DNA of 64,000 nt, taken from Bacteroidota bacterium (GTDB lineage: Bacteria > Bacteroidota > Bacteroidia > Bacteroidales > Prolixibacteraceae). Positions within the stretch are counted from its first letter, which is position 1. Every line of letters starts with the position of its first letter. This document shows positions 55,007-64,000 of this stretch, piece by piece. The DNA lies in contig JAHEYT010000023.1 in the NCBI GenBank assembly GCA_023251455.1, forward strand, positions 62,001 through 126,000, read 5' to 3'. The position numbers were made by a program, and so were the translations under genes. Below the pieces are notes generated by a model. It saw only the letters and a list, made by a program, of their open reading frames with translations. It searched no databases and was not told where the DNA came from.

Positions 55007-55169
55007 GAAAAAGGATTATAACATTTTTTAACAATCAATTTACAGATGCGTTACTTTGGCCACGGAATTAATTTTTTATGAAGTATTTAACGGAAAACAC
55101 AAACGAAATTGACAAAAAATTGGAAAAATGAATCTAAAAATGAGTATTTGAACCAATAATTATTAAAAC

Positions 55170-58100
55170 ATGAGGATTATTCGCAAAAACCTAAATGTAT
55201 TAATATTGATGCTTTCGCTTTTGCTTGGAAACTTTGCAATGGCTCAACAATCAGTATTAACTGGTAAGGTGACCGATAGCTCATCGGGAGAAACTTTACC
55301 GGGTGTTTCTATTGTGGTGAAAGGAACTACTAACGGAACCATCACTAATATGGATGGAGTCTTTACCCTTGGCGTAAATAAGGGTGATGTCGTTCAATTT
55401 TCTTTTGTCGGTTATAAGTCACAGGAGATTGTAGCTAACGGACAAAAAAATCTATCAATCGCATTGGTTATTGACAATGCGGAATTGGATGAAGTAGTTG
55501 TAATCGGTTATGGACAAGTAAAAAAATCGGATGCTACCGGTGCTGTAAGTACTGTTAGCTCAAAAGATTTCAACAAAGGGGGAGTTTCATCTCCGCAAGA
55601 CCTGATTGTTGGTAAAAGTGCCGGTACAGTTATTACCTCTGCAGGTGGAGCTCCCGGAAGTGGCGCTACCATTCGTATCCGTGGAGGTTCTTCTATGTCG
55701 GCCAGCAACGATCCGTTGATTATCATCGATGGATTTCCAATTAGTAACTCTGGAATTTCAGGATTGGCAAACCCATTGTCAACGATCAATCCAAACGACA
55801 TCGAAACTTTCACTGTTTTGAAAGATGCATCAGCGACCGCTATTTACGGATCGAGAGCTTCAAACGGGGTTATTTTGATTACAACCAAAAAAGGAGTTGT
55901 TGGCAAACCACTGCAAATCGAGTATAACGCAACAATGTCGGTAAACACTATTCCTGCCTATATGGATGTAATGTCTGGTGACGAATTGCGTTCAATGGCT
56001 TACGATCTGGCTTCGAAAAGCGCAGTTGGACTAAGCATGAATAGCTTGAGCCGTTTGGGAACACAAAACACCAACTGGCAAAAAGAAATTTATCAAACCT
56101 CACTCTCACAAGATCATAACATCAATATTAGCGGTGGAATGAAAACCATGCCTTATCGTGTCTCTATTGGATACGCAAATCAGGATGGTATTTTGAAAAC
56201 GACCAATATGGAGCGTTCAACATTGACTGTTGGAGTTGATCCTGTGTTTTTTGATAAACACCTCAAAGTAAGTGTTAACCTTAAAGGAAGTTACACCAAA
56301 CAAAATTTCGGCGACCAGGGAGCTGTTGGTTCTGCTGTTGCTTATGATCCAACACAACCTGTAAGGAATGGCAATACCAAATTTGGTGGATATACCACAT
56401 GGATCAATCTTTCAGATGTATTACCTGATGGTACCATGAATCCAAACGGCAGTCCAAATCCAATTGGCGTAGCTAACCCGGTAGCAATGCTGAATCAAAC
56501 AGATAACAGATCAACCGTTCAGAGAAGTCTGGGAAATGTGCAGTTGGATTATAAATTTCATTTTCTTCCTGAATTGAGAGCAAATATGAACCTTGGTTAT
56601 GATTATTTCACAACCACCGGACATAACAATGCAAGCAATGATGCTGCTTTTACTTACAGAAACGGTATTGGCCGCCTGAACGACTATGATCAGACCGGGA
56701 AAACACAACTTTTGGATTTCTACCTGAACTATGTGAAAGAAATCCCATCGATTAAAAGTAAAGTTGACGTAACCGGCGGCTACTCATGGCAATATTTTTA
56801 TAAAGATGGATCATCATTTGTCCGCAATGGAGACGGCACACAAGTTTCTGTCGATCGTAAGACTTCTAAATTTATTAACGAAAACTATTTGGTATCCTTT
56901 TTTGGTCGTTTGAATTACACCTTAATGGATCGCTATTTGGTAACATTTACATTACGCGATGACGGATCATCCCGTTTTTCAAAAGACAATAGATGGGGAC
57001 TTTTCCCTGCCGCAGCATTTGCGTGGAAAATTAATGACGAATCGTTCCTGAAAGATGTTTCTGCAGTATCTGACCTGAAATTAAGATTAGGTTGGGGTAT
57101 CACCGGTCAGCAAGATATAGGTAACGATTACCCTTATCTTCCAGTTTATCGCGGTAGCACTGCAACAGCTCAATACCAGCTTGGGAATACGTTCTACAAT
57201 ACCTTACGCCCAAATCCATACGATGCAAACATTAAATGGGAGCAAACTACTACCTATAATGTTGGATTAGACTTTGGCTTCCTGAAAAACCGGATTACCG
57301 GTACAATCGATGCTTACAAGCGCGATACCAAGGATTTATTGAATTTCATCCCAATTGCTGCCGGAAGCAACTTTTCGAACTTCCTGACAACAAATGTTGG
57401 AAATCTTGAAAACAAAGGGGTTGAACTTTCATTAAATGCCGTAGTCATTTCTAAAAAAGATTTGAGCTGGAATCTTGGATTCAATGCTGCTTACAATGAA
57501 AATAAAATCACCAAGCTGACTAAAACTGACGATCCGAATTATACAGGTGTTGATGTTGGTCTGATCGGCGGAGGTGTTGGAAACTTCATTCAAAATCAAC
57601 GTGTTGGATTCCCTTCTAACTCATTCTTTGTATTCCAGCAGGTTTATGGTTCGGATGGTATGCCAATCGAAGGACTTTATGTGGATCGCACAGGCAATGG
57701 TGGAACAATTACCAGCAACAACCTGAATAAATACCACTATAAAAAACCCGCTCCTGATGTTACTATCGGGATCAATTCGCGGGTTGGCTATAAACAATTC
57801 GACTTCTCATTTTCAGGAAGAGCCAGCATTGGCAACTATGTTTATAACAATGTTGCATCTGGTGCACTGTACTCAACCGTTTACAACCAGTCCGGATTCT
57901 TTAATAACATTCCAAAACAGGTTAATAACGCGAAGTTTACAAACACACAATATTTCTCTGACTTCTACATTGAGAATGCTTCATTCTTCAAAATGGATAA
58001 TATGAGTGTCGGATACAATTTTGAAAAGAAACTGAGAGCACGCTTAAGCTTTACAGTACAAAATGTATTTACGATCACCAAATACAACGGACTTGATCCA

Positions 58101-58178
58101 GAGGTTGATGGTGGTATCGACAACAATTTCTATCCCCGTCCGAGAGTCTTTGTACTTGGCGTAAATCTTACATTCTAA
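55170..58178 (+). CDS. SusC-like TonB-dependent receptor
   Basis: 1002 aa outer-membrane transporter. Signal (NVLILMLSLLLGNFAMAQ), then the carboxypeptidase-like regulatory domain (VLTGKVTDSSSGETLPGVSI), the TonB box region DEVVVIGYG, a plug domain (IRIRGGSSMSASNDPLIIID, ATAIYGSRASNGVILITTKKG) and a 22-strand barrel ending VFVLGVNLTF. With SusD it takes up oligosaccharides, here most likely maltodextrins, using TonB-ExbBD energy from outside the window. SusD follows 19 nt later. Divergent from LacI. Confidence 0.95.
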   Translation: MRIIRKNLNVLILMLSLLLGNFAMAQQSVLTGKVTDSSSGETLPGVSIVVKGTTNGTITNMDGVFTLGVNKGDVVQFSFVGYKSQEIVANGQKNLSIALVIDNAELDEVVVIGYGQVKKSDATGAVSTVSSKDFNKGGVSSPQDLIVGKSAGTVITSAGGAPGSGATIRIRGGSSMSASNDPLIIIDGFPISNSGISGLANPLSTINPNDIETFTVLKDASATAIYGSRASNGVILITTKKGVVGKPLQIEYNATMSVNTIPAYMDVMSGDELRSMAYDLASKSAVGLSMNSLSRLGTQNTNWQKEIYQTSLSQDHNINISGGMKTMPYRVSIGYANQDGILKTTNMERSTLTVGVDPVFFDKHLKVSVNLKGSYTKQNFGDQGAVGSAVAYDPTQPVRNGNTKFGGYTTWINLSDVLPDGTMNPNGSPNPIGVANPVAMLNQTDNRSTVQRSLGNVQLDYKFHFLPELRANMNLGYDYFTTTGHNNASNDAAFTYRNGIGRLNDYDQTGKTQLLDFYLNYVKEIPSIKSKVDVTGGYSWQYFYKDGSSFVRNGDGTQVSVDRKTSKFINENYLVSFFGRLNYTLMDRYLVTFTLRDDGSSRFSKDNRWGLFPAAAFAWKINDESFLKDVSAVSDLKLRLGWGITGQQDIGNDYPYLPVYRGSTATAQYQLGNTFYNTLRPNPYDANIKWEQTTTYNVGLDFGFLKNRITGTIDAYKRDTKDLLNFIPIAAGSNFSNFLTTNVGNLENKGVELSLNAVVISKKDLSWNLGFNAAYNENKITKLTKTDDPNYTGVDVGLIGGGVGNFIQNQRVGFPSNSFFVFQQVYGSDGMPIEGLYVDRTGNGGTITSNNLNKYHYKKPAPDVTIGINSRVGYKQFDFSFSGRASIGNYVYNNVASGALYSTVYNQSGFFNNIPKQVNNAKFTNTQYFSDFYIENASFFKMDNMSVGYNFEKKLRARLSFTVQNVFTITKYNGLDPEVDGGIDNNFYPRPRVFVLGVNLTF

Positions 58179-58197
58179 CTTTTATTAAGAATACGAC

Positions 58198-59760
58198 ATG
58201 AAAAACAAAAATATAAAATCATTAGCTGTTGTCTTTGTCGCACTGATGTTTACCTCTTGTGTCAAAGATCTGGATGTTACTCCAAGAGATCCAAATATCA
58301 TAACATCCCTTACCGTTTATAGTACTCCGGCTGCCTACAAGGAAGGATTAGCAAAATTGTATGCTACTTTCGCAGTAAGCGGTCAGCAAGGTCCTTCCGG
58401 ACAACCCGATATCGCCGGGATTGATGAAGGTTTCGGAAATTACCTCCGTCAATACTGGAATGCACAGGAATTACCAACCGACGAGGCTGTTATGGCCTGG
58501 AACGATGCTTCAATCAAAGACTTCCATTGGCAAACCTGGGCTCCGAATGATGTATTTGTTTCTGCTATCTATTCCAGAATCATGTACACCGTGGCGCTTT
58601 GCAACGAATACATCAGGGCAACAGCCGATAATACCGACGCCGATATTAAAAAATATCATGCTGAAGCAAGGTTTATTCGCGCACTGGCTTATTCTCATGC
58701 CATCGATTTATTTGGAAATCCTCCATTTGTTACCGAAGCTGATGCACCGGGAGCATTTTTCCCGAAGCAAACAACCCGCGCCGAATTATTTACCTACATT
58801 GAAAGTGAGTTGAAAGCCATTGAAAATGATTTGGGAGCTTCAAGATTTGAATATGCAAGAGCCGATCAGGGATCCGCATGGACTCTTTTAGCCAAGCTTT
58901 ACCTTAACGCAAAAGTGTATATCGGTCAGGATAAGAATACTGAATGTATCACTTATTGCAATAAAGTAATTGCAGCCGGTTATACTTTATCTCCAAAATA
59001 CGCGAATAATTTCACCGCTGACAATAACCTCAGCGCCGAAATGATTTTCCCTATCACTTCTGATGGCCAGCACACACAAACCTACGGTGGAATGACATAT
59101 CTGGTACATGCACAGATTGGTGGAAGTATGCCTCCTGCTCAGTTTGGTGTTGGTGGTGGCTGGGGTGGAATCCGTACCACAAAAGCGTTGGTTAACAAAT
59201 TTGCCGATAACACCGGAGCTACCGATAAACGTGCCATGTTCTGGTCGGCTGGTCAAAAGCTTGAGATTAACGATATTGGCCAGTTTACTGATGGATGGGC
59301 TATTACCAAATTCTCAAACCTTACATCAACAGGAGCTGCAGCGCCTCACGCTCATCCCGACTTTGTTGATACCGATTACCCGGTATTCCGTTTGGCCGAT
59401 GTTTACCTGATGTATGCTGAAGCAGTCCTCCGGAATGGAACTGGTGGTAGTGCAGCAAATGCTTTAGGATATGTAAACGCATTGCGTCAGAGAGCTTATG
59501 GTGATGCTTCCGGAAATATTACCTCCGGACAATTGACCCTGGATTTCATTCTGGATGAACGCGCCCGTGAACTTTATTGGGAAGGACATCGCAGGACAGA
59601 CTTGATCAGGTTTGGAAAGTTTACCACCGCCAGTTACTTATGGCCTTGGAAAGGAAAAGTTGCAGAAGGAGCGGCAACCCAGAGTTATCGCGACTTGTAT
59701 CCTATCCCTTCTAACGATTTAGGTGCAAATCCGACCTTAATACAAAATGCTGGTTATTAA
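58198..59760 (+). CDS. SusD-like starch-binding lipoprotein
   Basis: 520 aa with lipobox MFTSC (Cys21), so it is exposed on the outer-membrane surface. The RagB/SusD fold is shown by an N-terminal helical half with SAIYSRIMYTVALCNEYIRA and FIRALAYSHAIDLFGNPPFV (TPR-like), and the C-terminal signature DERARELYWEGHRRTDLIRF. It caps the SusC barrel and delivers glycan. Followed 19 nt later by the SusE-like gene. Confidence 0.95.
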   Translation: MKNKNIKSLAVVFVALMFTSCVKDLDVTPRDPNIITSLTVYSTPAAYKEGLAKLYATFAVSGQQGPSGQPDIAGIDEGFGNYLRQYWNAQELPTDEAVMAWNDASIKDFHWQTWAPNDVFVSAIYSRIMYTVALCNEYIRATADNTDADIKKYHAEARFIRALAYSHAIDLFGNPPFVTEADAPGAFFPKQTTRAELFTYIESELKAIENDLGASRFEYARADQGSAWTLLAKLYLNAKVYIGQDKNTECITYCNKVIAAGYTLSPKYANNFTADNNLSAEMIFPITSDGQHTQTYGGMTYLVHAQIGGSMPPAQFGVGGGWGGIRTTKALVNKFADNTGATDKRAMFWSAGQKLEINDIGQFTDGWAITKFSNLTSTGAAAPHAHPDFVDTDYPVFRLADVYLMYAEAVLRNGTGGSAANALGYVNALRQRAYGDASGNITSGQLTLDFILDERARELYWEGHRRTDLIRFGKFTTASYLWPWKGKVAEGAATQSYRDLYPIPSNDLGANPTLIQNAGY

Positions 59761-59779
59761 TCCCTAAAACTGAAGAACA

Positions 59780-60823
59780 ATGAATAAAAAAATATATTTA
59801 TATCTGACTTTCATTGGGTTTATCGGACTTTTGCTTTCATGTGAAAAGGACGAAACAAAAGCAGTATTGCTTGACAGCCCAATTGCACCTACAATCCAAA
59901 GTACACCCGATTTGGTGCTGAAAAGAGCCAATGGATTGAATGTGCTCGAATTTAAAGGCACTCCTGTTGATCCTGGCTTCCAGGCTTCTGCAACATACTA
60001 CCTCGAAGCTTGCGCTAAAGGAAATAATTTTCAGGACGCAACTCTAATATTAAGCGACAAGCAGGATCTTTCGATGAAAATTACTGTAGCCGAACTTGAT
60101 GGGATTTTGCTCAAAAAATTCCCTGCCGACCAGGTTTCTTCTATCGATTTCCGCATCAGGTCTGTGTTATCTTTAAGTAGCGGTACCGGATCATTTGCAT
60201 ATAGCTCTGCCACTAAAACTGTTGATGTAACCACATACGGTCCTCCAACATTGGCCTTAACTGTAGCAGGAAAACTGCAAGGTGTTGTTTCTGCTGCCGA
60301 CAATAAACTTTATACGGGTTGGATTTATACTGATGGTACACCGTTCCAGTTTACGAACAACGACAATGGTAAAAAATACGGTGGCGTTCTGGCTGCTGGT
60401 GAAATATCATGTGCTTTAACTGAAAACGGACCGGCAATTGCTCTTCCAGCCGGAGGTTATAACGTGACCGCTGATATAAACACAGGCGTCATGAAAATGA
60501 CAATTGCTGATGTCACAATCGGTATTATTGGCGATGGAGTTGGTGGATGGTCTGATGATACAAAAATGATTTACAATTTCACTGACCATACCTGGAATAT
60601 AACCAAAACGGTAACTGCCGGAGGTATTAAATTCAGGACTCACAATAGTTGGGCTGCAGTAAATGTTGCATACAATCCTGCTGGTCATGATCTGAACAAT
60701 TTGTATCAAAATGATGGCAAAACCGATAGCCAGAACATTGATGACATCGCTCCTGGTAAGTATAACATAAAACTGTATCTGGAAACAAAACCAATGAAGG
60801 TTGTTTTTACTCCAACTAATTAA
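59780..60823 (+). CDS. SusE-like surface glycan-binding lipoprotein
   Basis: 347 aa. Lipobox LLLSC (Cys21). The N-terminal half is a SusE-type Ig domain (NGLNVLEFKGTPVDPGFQ, YYLEACAKGNNF); the C-terminal half has two SusE/SusF-type carbohydrate-binding-like modules, one showing GIIGDGVGGWSDDTKMI and GGIKFRTHNSWAAVN. It probably holds starch at the surface. Gene order susC-susD-susE-susF matches the B. theta sus operon. The next gene starts 10 nt later. Confidence 0.85.
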   Translation: MNKKIYLYLTFIGFIGLLLSCEKDETKAVLLDSPIAPTIQSTPDLVLKRANGLNVLEFKGTPVDPGFQASATYYLEACAKGNNFQDATLILSDKQDLSMKITVAELDGILLKKFPADQVSSIDFRIRSVLSLSSGTGSFAYSSATKTVDVTTYGPPTLALTVAGKLQGVVSAADNKLYTGWIYTDGTPFQFTNNDNGKKYGGVLAAGEISCALTENGPAIALPAGGYNVTADINTGVMKMTIADVTIGIIGDGVGGWSDDTKMIYNFTDHTWNITKTVTAGGIKFRTHNSWAAVNVAYNPAGHDLNNLYQNDGKTDSQNIDDIAPGKYNIKLYLETKPMKVVFTPTN

Positions 60824-60833
60824 ATATTTACTC

Positions 60834-62438
60834 ATGAAAAGAAAATCAATATATAGAATATTGGCCATCCTTGTAACTGCGACAATCCTTTTTTCAGCAT
60901 GTACAAAGGATACTGCGGATGTTACATTAGATCCAAAAGTTACTACAACACAATCGCTTGGCATTACATCAAGCACGGCTACAGTTGTTGGCTTTGTGGT
61001 AGCCGATGGTGATGGCTTTAACGAAAAAGGTGTTTGCTATAATACCGCAACTGCTCCTACTGTTGAGAACTCTAAAGTTGCTTATACCGGTCAGACTAAA
61101 ACAGCCACATTTAATGTTACGCTAACTGGGTTAACTTTTGCAACCAAATATTATGCCCGCGCATATGCTATCGGTCCAAACGGAACCATTTACGGTGAAG
61201 AAAGTACGTTTACTACTTTGCCTGTAGTTCCCACACTTACCACTTCTGCCGTAACGGCCATCACAAGCTTCACGGCTACTGGTGGTGGTAATGCAACTAA
61301 AGATGGTGGTGCCAGTATTACTGCCCGTGGTATTTGTTTTGGCATAAAGACTGCTCCAACGACTGCCGATGGCAAAACTACTGACGGAACTGGCCTGGGT
61401 GCATTCACAAGCTCATTAAAAGGTCTGAAGCACAATACAACTTACTATGTACGTGCTTATGCCACCAACAGCGCCGGCACAGGATATGGTCCTGAGGTAA
61501 CGTTTAAAACAGCGGCCTTGCCTGATGCAATTTATGCCTTGGGCGATGGAACTGCAGCCGAATGGGATAACACCAAGGCTATTAAAATTAGCCAGACTGC
61601 AACTCCTGGCATTTATGAGGGAATTTTAGTTCTGACAGCAGCTAAAAGCATGAAGTTCATTCAAACTCTGGGAACATGGCAACCTCAATGGGGTCAGGCT
61701 ACAGGTCAGGCTGCCGGTATCTTAGGTGCCAACTTAGGTGGCGGAAGCGATCCGGATGCCATTACCACTCCAGCTACAGGCGGAAATTACAAAGTAACCG
61801 TTGACCTGGGCGCAATGACTTACAAAGTTGTAGCTGCTTATCCTTCGGCCTTGTATATGATTGGCGATGGAGTTGGCGGCTGGGATTGGGCAAACCTTGA
61901 TCTTCCAATGATTCCGGTAAACAGCCATCCTAATCTATTCTGGAAAATCGTTTGGATGGAAGCTTCGGGTGGATTCAAATTCGCTCCTCAAAAAGCATGG
62001 AAAGACGACTTTGGCTCAACCGGAAGTGCAAATGCCGGAGTTTATGCCAAAGGAGGCGACAATATTCCGGTTCCTGGAACCGCTGGATATTATATGGTAG
62101 TTGTTGACTTGTTGGCAAATAAAATAGCCATTGCCGATCCAAAAGTATATCTGATGGGAAATACAATTGGTTCATGGGATACCGCTAATGCCGCAGGATT
62201 AATGAGTGTTGACAATGCCAACAGCGTGGTTACGATTACTAAAACATTAGCTGCTGATGAATTAAGAATGTATGCATGGCACCCTTGGTTTACCGATTGG
62301 TGGCAATCTGAATTCATTATTCTGGATGGTAAAATTGCATTCCGTGGTACTGGTGGCGATCAAAGTCGTGTCGCTGTTACTGCCGGATCACACACTGTAA
62401 ATTTGAATTTCAAAACTGGTGCTGGCACCATTCAATAA
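60834..62438 (+). CDS. FN3-SusF-like surface glycan-binding lipoprotein
   Basis: 534 aa from ATG 60834 (a TTG extension to 60801 overlaps the previous gene and is rejected). Lipobox LFSAC (Cys23). Two fibronectin III-type repeats come first (about 35-130 and 130-225; each with a YYARAYA/YYVRAYATN strand), then three SusF/SusE-type modules starting about 230, 335 and 440 (DAIYALGDGTAAEW, SALYMIGDGVGGWD, KVYLMGNTIGSWD), each with Trp-rich putative starch platforms (GTWQPQWGQ, PQKAWKDDF, WHPWFTDWWQSEF). The FN3 stalk may hold the binding modules away from the membrane. Confidence 0.85.
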   Translation: MKRKSIYRILAILVTATILFSACTKDTADVTLDPKVTTTQSLGITSSTATVVGFVVADGDGFNEKGVCYNTATAPTVENSKVAYTGQTKTATFNVTLTGLTFATKYYARAYAIGPNGTIYGEESTFTTLPVVPTLTTSAVTAITSFTATGGGNATKDGGASITARGICFGIKTAPTTADGKTTDGTGLGAFTSSLKGLKHNTTYYVRAYATNSAGTGYGPEVTFKTAALPDAIYALGDGTAAEWDNTKAIKISQTATPGIYEGILVLTAAKSMKFIQTLGTWQPQWGQATGQAAGILGANLGGGSDPDAITTPATGGNYKVTVDLGAMTYKVVAAYPSALYMIGDGVGGWDWANLDLPMIPVNSHPNLFWKIVWMEASGGFKFAPQKAWKDDFGSTGSANAGVYAKGGDNIPVPGTAGYYMVVVDLLANKIAIADPKVYLMGNTIGSWDTANAAGLMSVDNANSVVTITKTLAADELRMYAWHPWFTDWWQSEFIILDGKIAFRGTGGDQSRVAVTAGSHTVNLNFKTGAGTIQ

Positions 62439-62481
62439 TTAAAACTTTCATTTGGCAAATTAAGCTGCCAGACAATTAATT

Positions 62482-62520
62482 TACCCTGTCAGGTATTCAT
62501 CATCCTGACAGGGTATTTTT
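62482..62520 (+). terminator. Hairpin terminator after the SusF-like gene
   Basis: TACCCTGTCAGG (62482-62493) and CCTGACAGGGTA (62504-62515) pair perfectly with a 10-nt loop, followed by TTTTT. It separates the sus binding proteins from the GH13 gene and shares its stem core with the palindrome at 31387. Confidence 0.8.
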
Positions 62521-62555
62521 AAAAATATCTTTTCAGTATAGAAACATTTATTGCT

Positions 62556-64000
62556 ATGACCCGCATCGGCATTCTTATTATAGGTTTTCTTCTTCCACTC
62601 TACCTTTTTGCTCAGATTAGCACAAGCCCGGTTATTCCAATTGACAGCAAAACCGTTACAATTACATTCGATTCATCAAAGGACTCCAAGCTTGGGGTAT
62701 TTTCTGGAGATTTATACGCGCATACCGGAGTGTCCATTACCGGAATCGGCGATTGGAAACATGTGATCGGAAGCTGGAACGACAATACCAAACAGCCAAA
62801 GCTTACAAACAAGGGAAACGGTATCTACGAGTTGGTTATCAGCCCCGATATTAATACCTATTATTCTGTATTGGCATCCGAATTAGTTTCTAAAATGAAT
62901 TTTGTGTTTCGCTCGGCCGACGGAGCAAAACAAACCAACGATCTTTTTGTCAATGTTTCTACCGAAGATTTGCACGTCAACATTACATCACCATCAAGGA
63001 TAAACGTTTTCGATAAAAACCAAAATTTTCAGTTTACTGCTGCTTCAACCATATCGGCCGATCTGAAAATCTTCCTGAATAATCAGCAAATTTCATCCGC
63101 TACCGGTACTTCAATTACCAAAACCATGACGATTCCCGATGCCGGAAATTACTGGATGAAAGCTACGGTCACTCAAAATACAACGGTTAAAAGCGACTCG
63201 GTTTATGTCTGCATCCGCGAAATCACTACCTCCGAAAGCCGTCCGGCCAATGTGATTACAGGCATAAATTATATCAGCAGTGTTTCGGCAACCCTCGTTC
63301 TTTATGCCCCATTTAAAAATAACATTTTCGTGACCGGCGATTTTAACAACTGGTTGCCCGATAATGATTACCAGATGAAAAAAGATGGCGATTATTACTG
63401 GCTGACAATCAACAATCTCGTACCTCAAAAAGAATACGTTTTTCAATACCTGATTGATGGAGTCCTGAAAGTAGCCGATCCATATACCGATAAAGTTTCC
63501 GATCCGGATGACAAATACATTTCGTCGACAACCTATCCAAACCTGATTTCTTATCCCGAAGGAAAAGCAGCCGACCGGGCTTCGGTATTGCAAACAGCCC
63601 AAACACCTTATTCGTGGAGAAACAGTTCGTATACTATACCACAAACACGCAAGCTCTCGATTTACGAATTGCTTCTTCGCGATTTTACCGTTGAAAGTAC
63701 CTACAATGCTGTACTTGAAAAACTTGACTACCTAAAAAAACTGGGTATCAACACCATCGAGTTCATGCCTTTCAGCGAGTTCGAAGGCAACGACAGTTGG
63801 GGCTACAACCCAAATTTCTATTTTGCTCCCGATAAAGCCTACGGAACCAAAAACGACTTAAAGAATCTGATTGATGAATGTCATAAACAGGGATTCATTG
63901 TTATTCAGGATATGGTTTTGAATCACGCTTACGGTTCAAATCCAATGGTTAAAATGTACTGGAATTCGGCACTGAACCGCCCGGCAGCCAACAATCCGTG
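62556..64000 (+). CDS. GH13 alpha-amylase, cut by window end
   Basis: An open frame of 481 codons from ATG 62556 to the window end, with no stop. Signal peptide (IGILIIGFLLPLYLFAQ), then a SusE-like/Ig-type N-domain (GIGDWKHVIGSWND), another Ig-like part, a CBM48-like E-set domain (NIFVTGDFNNWLPDNDYQMK, YVFQYLIDG) and the GH13 barrel: YELLLRDFTVEST, LGINTIEFMPFSEF and region I QDMVLNHAYGSNP are visible. Regions II-IV lie outside. It is likely the SusG-like extracellular or periplasmic amylase of the locus, but with its own leader after a terminator. Confidence 0.88.
   Translation, partial: MTRIGILIIGFLLPLYLFAQISTSPVIPIDSKTVTITFDSSKDSKLGVFSGDLYAHTGVSITGIGDWKHVIGSWNDNTKQPKLTNKGNGIYELVISPDINTYYSVLASELVSKMNFVFRSADGAKQTNDLFVNVSTEDLHVNITSPSRINVFDKNQNFQFTAASTISADLKIFLNNQQISSATGTSITKTMTIPDAGNYWMKATVTQNTTVKSDSVYVCIREITTSESRPANVITGINYISSVSATLVLYAPFKNNIFVTGDFNNWLPDNDYQMKKDGDYYWLTINNLVPQKEYVFQYLIDGVLKVADPYTDKVSDPDDKYISSTTYPNLISYPEGKAADRASVLQTAQTPYSWRNSSYTIPQTRKLSIYELLLRDFTVESTYNAVLEKLDYLKKLGINTIEFMPFSEFEGNDSWGYNPNFYFAPDKAYGTKNDLKNLIDECHKQGFIVIQDMVLNHAYGSNPMVKMYWNSALNRPAANNP

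Overview
The window comes from a Bacteroidota (Bacteroidetes) chromosome, probably a Bacteroidales/Marinilabiliales-type organism. The evidence is a SusC/SusD pair with SusE/SusF-like lipoproteins, a type IX secretion sorting domain, an F-type ATP synthase operon without atpD/atpC, a bactofilin, DUF-type outer-membrane proteins, and promoters matching the Bacteroidetes -7 box TAnnTTTG. No rRNA, tRNA, CRISPR array or intact insertion sequence was seen.

Layout. 1-12.4 kb is housekeeping: a truncated OmpA-type lipoprotein, dxs, an orphan histidine kinase, DUF177-rpmF, fabH, a MaoC dehydratase, then bactofilin-atpZ-(membrane protein)-atpB-E-F-H-A-G. 12.4-16.3 kb is accessory: AT-rich small hypothetical genes, a family of 25-nt palindromic REP-like repeats, the 3' relic of a REP-associated (RAYT/Y1) transposase, and a block of nested hairpins. 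16.3-19.4 kb holds rpoN and an outer-membrane DUF5723-like protein. 19.6-28.5 kb holds three tandem PAS-rich histidine kinases; the receiver domains of two of them have lost the phosphoacceptor Asp. 28.9-34.4 kb carries a HypD-like glycyl radical enzyme with its activase, a phosphate transporter and small proteins.

34.7-41.1 kb is a cluster of four exported proteins: a Gfo/Idh/MocA oxidoreductase, GH43, a divergent GH92 and GH130. It has no SusCD of its own. 41.3-45.3 kb has a DUF2007-Usp-Usp stress protein and a CotH-type surface protein secreted by T9SS.

45.3-64.0 kb is a starch/maltodextrin utilisation locus. On the minus strand are two GH13 enzymes, a GH65 phosphorylase, beta-phosphoglucomutase, an MFS transporter and a LacI regulator. 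Divergent on the plus strand are SusC, SusD, a SusE-like protein, an FN3-SusF-like protein, and a GH13 amylase cut by the window end. The logic is surface capture and cleavage of alpha-glucan, TonB-dependent import, periplasmic trimming, MFS uptake of maltose, phosphorolysis to glucose plus beta-glucose-1-phosphate, and conversion to glucose-6-phosphate. Two near-identical palindromes, one upstream of each arm, are probable LacI-family operators linking both arms. Nothing seen is certain to be an undescribed system. The strongest candidates for new biology are the pseudo-receiver kinase pair, the HypD-like operon without P5C reductase, the periplasmic oxidoreductase/GH43/GH92/GH130 cluster, and the REP/RAYT relic.
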